DNA of 5,262 bases from an uncultured Alphaproteobacteria bacterium (lineage in GTDB: Bacteria > Pseudomonadota > Alphaproteobacteria > Micropepsales > Micropepsaceae): the NCBI GenBank assembly GCA_903922545.1, contig CAIXUE010000066.1, forward strand, positions 1-5,262, in the 5' to 3' direction. Numbering within the stretch: the stretch's first letter is position 1; the number at the start of each line of letters is the position of its first letter. The notes under the pieces are model-generated. The model did not search any database. It was not told the DNA's origin and was given only the letters and a program-made list of their open reading frames with translations. Positions 1 through 4,475 of the stretch are shown one piece after another. A program made the position numbers and the translations under genes.

Positions 1-96
1 TGGCCAGCTTGGTTTCTTCCTTGCCCTGTACGTCCGCAGTCGCCTTGGAAATCTCCTTATCGGCGGTCTTTTAAGCCCCGCCCGGGCTTTGTCAAA
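1..96. other. Left-edge segment downstream of thyA, no gene established
   Basis: This stretch lies downstream of thyA. Two readings are open to the window edge. On the plus strand a frame ends at TAA 72-74, immediately before a hairpin, giving a C-terminus LEISLSAVF. On the minus strand a frame open from about 71 leftward reads as a very hydrophilic peptide (ADKEISKATADVQGKEETK), but it has no ATG, GTG or TTG in view. A purine-rich AAGGAG on the minus strand (about 54-59) resembles a ribosome binding site but has no start codon at a suitable distance. Either frame could belong to a neighbouring gene; neither can be supported from these bases alone. Confidence 0.3.
73..89. terminator. Short GC-rich hairpin between thyA and the left neighbour
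   Basis: AAGCCC (73-78) can pair with GGGCTT (84-89) around a 5-nt loop. Read on the plus strand the stem is followed by TTTG, and it directly abuts a possible plus-strand stop codon. Read on the minus strand, downstream of thyA, it is followed by AAAAG with no uridine tract. It is therefore at best a weak intrinsic terminator, better suited to a gene arriving from the left. Confidence 0.3.
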
Positions 97-891
97 TTAA
101 ACGGCGATGGGCGCCTTGATACCGGCATGGGCCTGGTAATTTTCCAGGGTGAAATCCTCGTATTTGAAGTCGAACAGGTCTTTCACGGCTGGATTCAGCT
201 TCATCACCGGCAGGGGATAGGGCTTGCGGCTCAGCTGCTCGCTCGCCTGGTCCAGGTGGTTCAGATACAGGTGCGCGTCGCCGAAACTGTGCACGAAGTC
301 GCCCAGCTTCAGTCCCGTCACCTGCGCCACCATCATGGTGAGCAGCGCGTAGGATGCGATGTTGAACGGCACGCCCAAAAAGATGTCGGCGGAGCGCTGG
401 TAGAGCTGGCACGACAGCTTGCCATCCGCGACATAGAACTGGAACAGGCAGTGACAGGGCGGCAGCGCCATCTTGGGCACATCGGCGGGATTCCAGGCGG
501 TGACGATCAGCCGGCGCGAGTCCGGATTCTTCTGGATGTCGCGCACCAGGTTGGCGATCTGGTCGATGGTGCCATCGGTCTGCGACGGCCAGCTGCGCCA
601 CTGATAGCCATAGACCGGACCCAGTTCGCCATTGGCGTCGGCCCATTCGTCCCAGATGCTGACGCCATGTTCCTGCAGCCAATGCACATTGGTCTCGCCG
701 CGCAGGAACCACAGCAGTTCATAGATGATGGACTTCAGGTGCACCTTCTTGGTGGTGACCAGCGGAAAGCCATCGGCCAGGTTGAAGCGCATCTGGTGGC
801 CGAAGATCGAGCGCGTGCCGGTGCCGGTGCGGTCCCGCTTTTCCACGCCCGTGTCGCGGGCCAGCCTCAGAAGATCGAGATATTGCTGCAT
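97..891 (-). CDS. thyA: Thymidylate synthase ThyA
   Basis: Makes dTMP from dUMP using 5,10-methylenetetrahydrofolate as both carbon donor and reductant, leaving dihydrofolate; cytosolic homodimer. The protein is 264 residues, the same as E. coli ThyA, and I can align it by eye with no apparent gap. The phosphate-binding loop DRTGTGT has Arg21; the WDEWAD block is at about 80-85; the paired arginines of DPDSRR lie at about 122-127. The catalytic cysteine is in MALPPCHC, at the Cys146 position of E. coli. [21 protein letters not shown] supplies the Arg166/Asp169/Asn177 equivalents, and GDAHLYLNH the His207 and Tyr209 equivalents. The C-terminus IKAPIAV matches the tail that closes over the active site. 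The ATG at 891 gives the family length; no clear ribosome binding site precedes it. The gene begins 23 bp after the stop of the upstream small gene, so cotranscription is likely. No folA follows inside the window. Confidence 0.97.
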   Translation of the reverse strand: MQQYLDLLRLARDTGVEKRDRTGTGTRSIFGHQMRFNLADGFPLVTTKKVHLKSIIYELLWFLRGETNVHWLQEHGVSIWDEWADANGELGPVYGYQWRSWPSQTDGTIDQIANLVRDIQKNPDSRRLIVTAWNPADVPKMALPPCHCLFQFYVADGKLSCQLYQRSADIFLGVPFNIASYALLTMMVAQVTGLKLGDFVHSFGDAHLYLNHLDQASEQLSRKPYPLPVMKLNPAVKDLFDFKYEDFTLENYQAHAGIKAPIAV

Positions 892-914
892 GGGGAAATT
901 CTAGCGGATTCGGA

Positions 915-1352
915 TCAGAATGGCAGGGCTTTCAAATCCGGTTCCAGCCATGCGCGGCGCGCAGCCACCGACATCAGCCGCTCGCGCGACCAATATTCCA
1001 GCAGCCAGTTGGGGTTGGCGAAATTGGTCCCCATCAGGGCGTTGACGATCCGGTACACGAGCACGTCGGCGGGGAAGCTGTCGAACACGCCCCGCGCCGC
1101 CCGCAGCGAGGCCAAGGTGATGGTTTCGTGATAACCGGCTGTGTCGCTGTTCACACCGCCGATCGATTCATTGAAGGCGCGGATCAGCCCCGGCATGGCG
1201 ACGGCCGGTTCCAGGTCGGTGCGATAGCGCATCAGCCACAGCGCCGCGGCGAAATGGGCCGCGTGGGTCCATTCCTCCTTGGTCAGACGGCAGGCCATCA
1301 GCCCCTCGCCGATATGGATGATTTCGCCTTCGCTGGCAAAAATGGCTTTCAT
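915..1352 (-). CDS. Conserved-looking hypothetical protein, 145 aa, possible histidine metal site
   Basis: I do not recognise a named family. The product is soluble, with no signal peptide or membrane segment, and looks mainly helical. Noticeable blocks are RLTKEEWTHAAHFAAALW (about 22-39, with His30 and His33), PGLIRAFNE (about 54-62), SDTAGYHETITLASLRAAR (about 69-87, with His75) and a C-terminal WLLEYWSRERLMS (about 116-128). His30, His33 and His75 could form a metal site in a helical bundle; that is inference from spacing alone. I chose the ATG at 1352 because the sequence from MKAIF onward reads as ordinary protein. A TTG at 1388 would add 12 residues rich in Pro, Arg and Ala, and has an AAGGGG about 10 bases upstream, so the longer form is possible. 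Promoter sequence for this gene probably shares the spacer with ssrA. Its closeness to thyA suggests a shared transcript, not necessarily a shared function. Confidence 0.8.
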   Translation of the reverse strand: MKAIFASEGEIIHIGEGLMACRLTKEEWTHAAHFAAALWLMRYRTDLEPAVAMPGLIRAFNESIGGVNSDTAGYHETITLASLRAARGVFDSFPADVLVYRIVNALMGTNFANPNWLLEYWSRERLMSVAARRAWLEPDLKALPF

Positions 1353-1401
1353 TTTCAGGCGGATGCCCGCCCGCGGCGCGGGAGTCAAGCGGGTTCCGCC
1401 C

Positions 1402-1435
1402 CTTCAATTCTTAACCCCCGGCGCCTATATTGAAG
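1402..1435 (+). promoter_or_regulatory. Putative ssrA promoter inside a 7-bp dyad
   Basis: TATATT (1426-1431) matches a sigma-70 -10 box at five of six positions. TTCAAT (1403-1408), exactly 17 bp upstream, is a weak -35 box at three of six. Transcription would start near 1437-1439, just before the first helix of the tmRNA acceptor piece. The two boxes sit in a perfect inverted repeat, CTTCAAT (1402-1408) and ATTGAAG (1429-1435), so a similar -35-like box also faces the divergent small gene. Position and spacing support the call; the -35 match is poor. Confidence 0.45.
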
Positions 1436-1441
1436 ATGCTC

Positions 1442-1457
1442 GCCGGGCTTGCCCGGC
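1442..1457 (+). other. Hairpin at the start of the tmRNA acceptor piece
   Basis: GCCGGGC (1442-1448) and GCCCGGC (1451-1457) are perfect inverted repeats separated by TT. With a realistic loop they form five base pairs, GCCGG with CCGGC, around GCTTGC. It lies at the 5' end of the acceptor RNA, where it would protect the end or form part of the only upstream structural element of this piece. Predicted by eye only. Confidence 0.5.
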
Positions 1458-1526
1458 AGACTATGGCGATAAACGACTGTGTAATAAGCAGGCCGGACCC
1501 GGGGGCGGTACCCGGCGCCTCCACCA

Positions 1527-1553
1527 TAAGCCCATTCGCGGATGGGTTTTTGT
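1527..1553 (+). other. tmRNA intervening segment removed on maturation
   Basis: These 27 bases separate the CCA end of the acceptor piece (1526) from the first G of the coding piece (1554). They contain a hairpin CCCAT (1531-1535) with ATGGG (1542-1546), followed by a run of five T. In known two-piece tmRNAs this loop is excised by pre-tRNA-type processing (RNase P at the 5' side of the coding piece and 3' trimming at CCA), leaving two RNAs held together by pairing. The boundaries follow from the acceptor stem pairing and are firm to within a base or two. Confidence 0.85.
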
Positions 1554-1636
1554 GGGGGCGAAACAGGATCGACGGATGTGTAAAGGCAGTTCTTTTGCCC
1601 GGTATGGTTCCGCCGTCATCGGACTATTGTTTAGGT

Positions 1637-1669
1637 GCCAACGATAATGAAATGGCCCTCGCTGCCTAA
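1637..1669 (+). other. tmRNA tag reading frame, ANDNEMALAA
   Basis: Starting from the resume codon GCC at 1637, the frame reads A-N-D-N-E-M-A-L-A-A and stops at TAA 1667-1669. With the alanine carried by the tmRNA itself, the appended tag is AANDNEMALAA, 11 residues. The A(A)NDN start is the usual proteobacterial opening, contacted by the SspB adaptor. The hydrophobic-Ala-Ala end is the usual ClpX/ClpA degron. The upstream GTTTAGGT precedes the resume codon as in other tmRNAs. The tag is shorter than the Caulobacter one I recall (AANDNFAEEFAVAA). Confidence 0.92.
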
Positions 1670-1679
1670 CTTCGGTTAG
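1666..1679 (+). other. UUCG-capped hairpin containing the tag stop codon
   Basis: CTAAC (1666-1670) pairs with GTTAG (1675-1679) around a TTCG tetraloop (1671-1674). The stem includes the tag stop TAA. It corresponds in place to the helix that follows the tag frame in other tmRNAs; UUCG gives extra stability. The ribosome must open it to terminate. Confidence 0.7.
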
Positions 1680-1692
1680 CTAAGCGCGGCTC

Positions 1693-1720
1693 GGGGGGCG
1701 CCGGGCAACAGAAGCCCCCC
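1693..1720 (+). terminator. G/C-run stem at the 3' end of the tmRNA coding piece
   Basis: GGGGGGC (1693-1699) pairs perfectly with GCCCCCC (1714-1720) around a 14-nt loop, GCCGGGCAACAGAA. The loop contains CCGGGCAACAGAAGCC, which I recall as conserved near the 3' end of the coding piece in alphaproteobacterial tmRNA, so the element is probably part of mature RNA structure (possibly a pseudoknot). The following bases, ACCTTCTCCC, have no proper T tract, so its role as an intrinsic terminator is uncertain. Confidence 0.55.
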
Positions 1721-1777
1721 ACCTTCTCCCATCGTGTTTACGGCGCCTTCCCGAGCAAATAAGCGGGTACCGGGCAC

Positions 1778-1819
1778 GCCTAGCTTTTCTTATGAGCGAA
1801 GCGAATTAGAAAAGCTGGC
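1778..1819. repeat. Inverted repeat AGCTTTTCT / AGAAAAGCT
   Basis: AGCTTTTCT (1782-1790) and AGAAAAGCT (1808-1816) are perfect 9-bp inverted repeats with a 17-nt loop. The stem extends outward by GCC (1778-1780) with GGC (1817-1819) across one bulged T. The loop carries GAGCGAAGCGAA. It could fold on either strand; no T tract follows, so its function is open. Confidence 0.65.
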
Positions 1820-1827
1820 GCAAGCGA

Positions 1828-1844
1828 GCCGCGCGAGGCGCGGC
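1828..1844. repeat. Perfect 7-bp GC hairpin GCCGCGC / GCGCGGC
   Basis: GCCGCGC (1828-1834) and GCGCGGC (1838-1844) pair completely around the three bases GAG. It is all G-C and very stable, and lies 8 bases from the preceding repeat. No T run follows on either strand, so it is not a classical terminator by itself. Confidence 0.65.
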
Positions 1845-1875
1845 GAGACGACAGAAACAGCACAGTGGCCGTCTC
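1845..1875. repeat. 6-bp inverted repeat GAGACG / CGTCTC
   Basis: GAGACG (1845-1850) and CGTCTC (1870-1875) form a perfect 6-bp inverted repeat around 19 bases. It begins directly after the preceding hairpin. Taken alone it is short enough to arise by chance; its support is the company of the other repeats. Confidence 0.35.
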
Positions 1876-1878
1876 TCC

Positions 1879-1902
1879 GGGATCCCGCTTTCGCGGGAAT
1901 GA
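1879..1902. repeat. Dispersed CCCGC-TTTC-GCGGG type repeat
   Basis: TCCCGC (1883-1888) pairs with GCGGGA (1893-1898) around TTTC and is followed by ATGAC. Read on the minus strand it is GTCATTCCCGCGAAAGCGGG, the well-known core of short palindromic elements scattered between genes in many proteobacteria. It lies just past the stop of the propeller gene, at its transcript 3' end, where it could stabilise or terminate the message. The palindrome GGGATCCC (1879-1886) overlaps it. Confidence 0.65.
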
Positions 1903-1908
1903 CAGACA

Positions 1909-3048
1909 TCAATCGTGCTTCAGCTCCACCATCTTGCCGTTGACGGAATCGGCCAGATAGATGGTTTTCTCGTCCGGCGTCACCGCCAGGAAATGGGCCT
2001 CGCCGATGGCGTCGGGGGATTCGCCCGGCGTATCCGCAGCGCGGCCGCGCTGGCCGATCCAGGCGACGATCTTTCCGTCGGCATCCAGCTTCTCAATCAT
2101 GCCGTCCATGCCGGCCGACGCCCAGATGGTGCCCTTGGCGTCCTGGAAAAGCCCGCTGATCAAAGTGGGTTCGGGAATTTCGCGCAAGGGATTGAGGTTG
2201 GTGTCGAACACCTTGATGACATGCATCTGGCGGTCGGAGACCCACAATTCGCCCTTCTGGGTCACGATGGTGGTGTGCAGGGTGGGATAAGTGCCGTCGG
2301 CATGGGGCAGCGAACGGCTGGTGAGATAATTGCCATCCTTGTCGAACTTGAAGAGGCGCGGATCAGAACCCTGGGTGGGATTGGACGCGGCCTTCGCATA
2401 GGTCATGCAGAAGGTGCATTCCAGCGGATTGGAGGTGCCGCCATGGCCCTGGATGATGAAAAAGTCACCCTCTTTGTCGAAGGAGATATCGAGCGGCTGG
2501 TTGAAGGCGCCGTTCCATTTGCTGTCATCCCAGGCCAGCACTTCGCCGCGCTTGCCGAATTGATGCAGCGGCTCGCCCTTGGGATTGAGCTTCCAGACCA
2601 CGTTCAGAAAACTGTCGGCCACCCACATGTCGCCCTGCTTGTCGATGCGAAAGCCGTGCGGGCCGACCACCATGTTGGGATTGAAGGTGCGCAGAAACTT
2701 GTCGTTCTTGTCGAACTCCACCATCTGGGCGGCGGGGTTGCGAGTGAGAAAAACCACATGGCCTTGGGGCGTCAGCGCCACACCCGAGACCAGGGTGGTG
2801 ACCATGCCGTCCGGCAGCTTCAGATTATGCACGAAATGATAGGGCAGCTTGGGCGCATCCAGCGGCTGCAGGTTTGGCGTGGGGCCCGGCTGGACGATAT
2901 GGGGATCACGGGCCGCCGAGCGGGCAGATGCGTTGCCGCCGCGCGGCGCGCGGGCGGGCGCGGCGGCGCCATCGTCGGTCTGGGCAAAGGCGGGGTGCAG
3001 GGTGAGGCCGGCGCAGAACGCCACCAGGATTTTGCCGAAGTTTTTCAT
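1909..3048 (-). CDS. Exported six-bladed beta-propeller, PAL-like (NHL repeat) protein
   Basis: The N-terminus is a clear Sec signal: MKNFGK, a hydrophobic stretch, then cleavage after AFA (residue 22). An Ala/Pro/Arg-rich linker runs to about 65. Six blade repeats follow, at about 90-122, 130-165, 184-245, 258-291, 298-332 and 350-378, with NHL-type cores such as DKQGDMWVAD and KFDKDGNYLTSR. The arrangement resembles the peptidyl-alpha-hydroxyglycine alpha-amidating lyase (PAL) domain. His131 (GPHGFRID), His258 (LHTTIV) and His352 (AHFLAV) fall where PAL has its zinc histidines, and WVSDRQMHVIKVFD (Arg273) matches the PAL segment with the catalytic arginine. The catalytic tyrosine position appears to be His202 (IIQGHGG). 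Cys211 and Cys214 form a CxxC in an insert of the third blade. Substrate is unknown; a periplasmic lyase or binding protein is my inference. The ATG at 3048 directly starts the signal peptide; a GGGG about 9-12 bases upstream is a weak ribosome site. Confidence 0.88.
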   Translation of the reverse strand: MKNFGKILVAFCAGLTLHPAFAQTDDGAAAPARAPRGGNASARSAARDPHIVQPGPTPNLQPLDAPKLPYHFVHNLKLPDGMVTTLVSGVALTPQGHVVFLTRNPAAQMVEFDKNDKFLRTFNPNMVVGPHGFRIDKQGDMWVADSFLNVVWKLNPKGEPLHQFGKRGEVLAWDDSKWNGAFNQPLDISFDKEGDFFIIQGHGGTSNPLECTFCMTYAKAASNPTQGSDPRLFKFDKDGNYLTSRSLPHADGTYPTLHTTIVTQKGELWVSDRQMHVIKVFDTNLNPLREIPEPTLISGLFQDAKGTIWASAGMDGMIEKLDADGKIVAWIGQRGRAADTPGESPDAIGEAHFLAVTPDEKTIYLADSVNGKMVELKHD

Positions 3049-3073
3049 GCACGGGACCCCGAGATTTCAGGCC

Positions 3074-4420
3074 TTAGTTATGAGCATTGCCCAGACGGTC
3101 AGGCAAGCCTTCCTTCCTGCGGCGTTCCAGAAAGGCGAAAAAAGCCGCCAGAATGCAGACCGCGCCGCCCAGGGAAACGGCCGAGCCGGTGCCGAAATGC
3201 TCGGCCACCCAGCCCTGGATCAGCGAGCCCCAGGGCATCATGCCCATGAACGACATGGCGTAGAGCGAAACCACCCGGCCGCGCATGTCGTCACGCGCCA
3301 CCAGCTGGATGATGGAATTGGTCGAACCGCCCAGCAGCATCAGGCTGAAGGAACAGGGCGTCAGCAGCAGCAGCGACAGCCAGAAAATATGCGACTGGGA
3401 AAAAGCGATCAGCGACAGACCGAAGGCCAGGGACGCCACAATCGGTGTTGTCAGAAGATGCCGGTCTGGTATCCGCGCCAGGGCATAGGCGCCTGCCAAG
3501 GCCCCTGCCCCCACCGCGCCATACAAAAAGCCCAACCCTTCGCTGGTCTGGTGCAGCACATCGCGGGCCACAGCAGGCAGCAGCGTCAGATAAGAAGCGC
3601 CGAACGCCGAACAGGCGACAACCAGAAACAGAGACTGGCGGATATCACGGGTGCGCCAGGCATAGACAAAACCCTGACGGATGGCGCGCAGGGGATTGGC
3701 ATGCTTGCGTGCCGGCTTGGGTGCGAAATGCATCAGGAGCAGACTGATGATGACGGCGAAATAAGACAGCGCATCCAGCGAGAAACACAGGCCCACGCCC
3801 ACCAGGGCGATCAGGATGCCGGCCACCGGCGGCCCGATGACCCGGGCCAGGTTGAACATCATGGAATTGAGCGAGATGGCGTGGCGCAGATCTTCGCGGC
3901 CCACCATCTCCACCGTCATGGATTGGCGGATGGGCACATCGAAGGCGTTGACGAAGCCCTGGAACAAAGCCAGGCACGCCACCATCCAGACCTGAACAAC
4001 ATGGGTGAGCGTGAGGATCGCCAGTGTGGTGGATTCCAGGCAGGACAAGGACTGCGTCAGAAGCAAAAGGCGGCGGCGGTCAAAACGATCGGAGATCATG
4101 CCGCCGAAAGCCGAGAAGAAAAACACCGGCACGGTAGAGGCAAAGCTCACCACCCCCAGCAGAAACGGCGAATGGGTGAGGCTGTAAACCAGATAACCCT
4201 GGGTGACGTTGGTGATCCAGGTGCCCATCAGCGAGACAAGCTGGCCGGAAAAGAACAGCCGGTAATTGCGGTGACGGAAAACGCGCAGGAAGGCGAAGGC
4301 GCTGTGATCGTCTTCGGCGGGCAGGATTTCCGGCGGAGGAACTTCCACCGGCTGCGGGGTTGGCGACAGTTCCAGATCGTCGGGCAATACCGCTTCGACG
4401 GGCGGTTTTTCGTTGGTCAT
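3074..4420 (-). CDS. Major facilitator superfamily transporter, MFS_3/EntS-like
   Basis: A 448-residue inner-membrane protein, probably a proton-driven exporter. The first 40 or so residues form a Pro/Glu-rich cytoplasmic leader. FAFLRVFRHRNYRLFFSGQ (about 42-60) opens the transporter core, as in the family of the enterobactin exporter EntS (MFS_3). Motif A, GGMISDRFDRRR, is at 106-117, between TM2 and TM3. RVIGPPVAGIL (193-203) is the TM5 motif, and RGRVVSLYAMSFMGMMPWGSL (380-400) is the characteristic TM10-11 region. About a dozen hydrophobic segments can be counted to 430. Length is near the family norm of about 400-430 plus the leader. The stop is 25 bp before the propeller ATG, so the two are probably one transcription unit. 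The substrate cannot be told from sequence; siderophores, drugs and metabolites are all known for this family. ATG 4420 is preceded only by a weak CCGGA. Confidence 0.93.
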   Translation of the reverse strand: MTNEKPPVEAVLPDDLELSPTPQPVEVPPPEILPAEDDHSAFAFLRVFRHRNYRLFFSGQLVSLMGTWITNVTQGYLVYSLTHSPFLLGVVSFASTVPVFFFSAFGGMISDRFDRRRLLLLTQSLSCLESTTLAILTLTHVVQVWMVACLALFQGFVNAFDVPIRQSMTVEMVGREDLRHAISLNSMMFNLARVIGPPVAGILIALVGVGLCFSLDALSYFAVIISLLLMHFAPKPARKHANPLRAIRQGFVYAWRTRDIRQSLFLVVACSAFGASYLTLLPAVARDVLHQTSEGLGFLYGAVGAGALAGAYALARIPDRHLLTTPIVASLAFGLSLIAFSQSHIFWLSLLLLTPCSFSLMLLGGSTNSIIQLVARDDMRGRVVSLYAMSFMGMMPWGSLIQGWVAEHFGTGSAVSLGGAVCILAAFFAFLERRRKEGLPDRLGNAHN

Positions 4421-4475
4421 TGATGTCCGGCATATACGCTGGGCAAGGCGCGCTCAAGCCACATTCCACGCAATG

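Larger units (their letters stand above)
1438..1720 (+). ncRNA. ssrA: tmRNA, circularly permuted two-piece (alphaproteobacterial) form
   Basis: Rescues stalled ribosomes: with SmpB it acts first as alanyl-tRNA, then as a template for a degradation tag. The tRNA-like domain is assembled from two separated parts. The 3' part has a T-arm stem CCGGG/CCCGG (1499-1503 with 1511-1515) and acceptor strand CGCCTCC (1516-1522), then A and CCA to 1526. The 5' part starts GGGGGCG at 1554-1560 and continues AAACAGGATCGACGG, the conserved tmRNA start. GGGGGCG pairs along its full length with CGCCTCC, with one G-U. Because the 3' part is encoded first, the gene is permuted. Processing in the 27-nt spacer would yield an acceptor RNA of about 90 nt and a coding RNA of about 165 nt. 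The T-loop GGCGGTA departs from the normal tRNA consensus, which I recall as usual for alphaproteobacterial tmRNAs. The outer ends (about 1438 and 1720) are estimates from the promoter and the last helix. Confidence 0.95.
1721..1908. other. Gene-free spacer between convergent ssrA and propeller gene
   Basis: About 190 bases between the 3' ends of ssrA (plus strand) and the propeller gene (minus strand). I see no convincing coding frame. From 1778 onward it is almost continuously built of inverted repeats, listed separately. Such a spacer could act as a transcription insulator or carry mobile REP/MITE-like units. Confidence 0.6.

Noticed and set aside
127..1131. Long plus-strand open frame (334 codons) across thyA
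   Set aside because: It is antisense to thyA and the small gene. Its translation is low-complexity in His, Gln, Val and Arg with no recognisable motif, as expected for a shadow in GC-rich DNA.
1499..1515. T-arm with a loop (GGCGGTA) lacking the canonical TTC motif, suggesting a degenerate tmRNA
   Set aside because: The stem, acceptor pairing and CCA are intact, and I recall this loop type as usual in alphaproteobacterial tmRNAs.
1531..1551. Hairpin plus TTTTT as an intrinsic terminator of an upstream gene
   Set aside because: It lies exactly between the two acceptor-stem halves of the permuted tmRNA and is explained as the excised spacer.
1430..1669. Open frame of 79 codons ending in GANDNEMALAA
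   Set aside because: It is not a protein gene. The frame runs through the tmRNA, and only its last ten codons plus stop are translated, as the tag.
1915..3249. Plus-strand open frame of 444 codons opposite the propeller
   Set aside because: It runs antisense through a clearly real gene with signal peptide and six blades. The frame lacks any family signature.
2849..4423. Plus-strand open frame of 524 codons opposite the MFS gene
   Set aside because: The translation is dominated by Gln, His, Arg and Gly, typical of the complement of membrane-protein codons; the minus strand carries the real transporter.
4429..4456. Separate promoter for the MFS gene (minus strand TTGAGC, 15-bp gap, TATATG)
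   Set aside because: Spacing is short and both boxes are weak matches. An internal promoter in the 55-bp gap cannot be supported.
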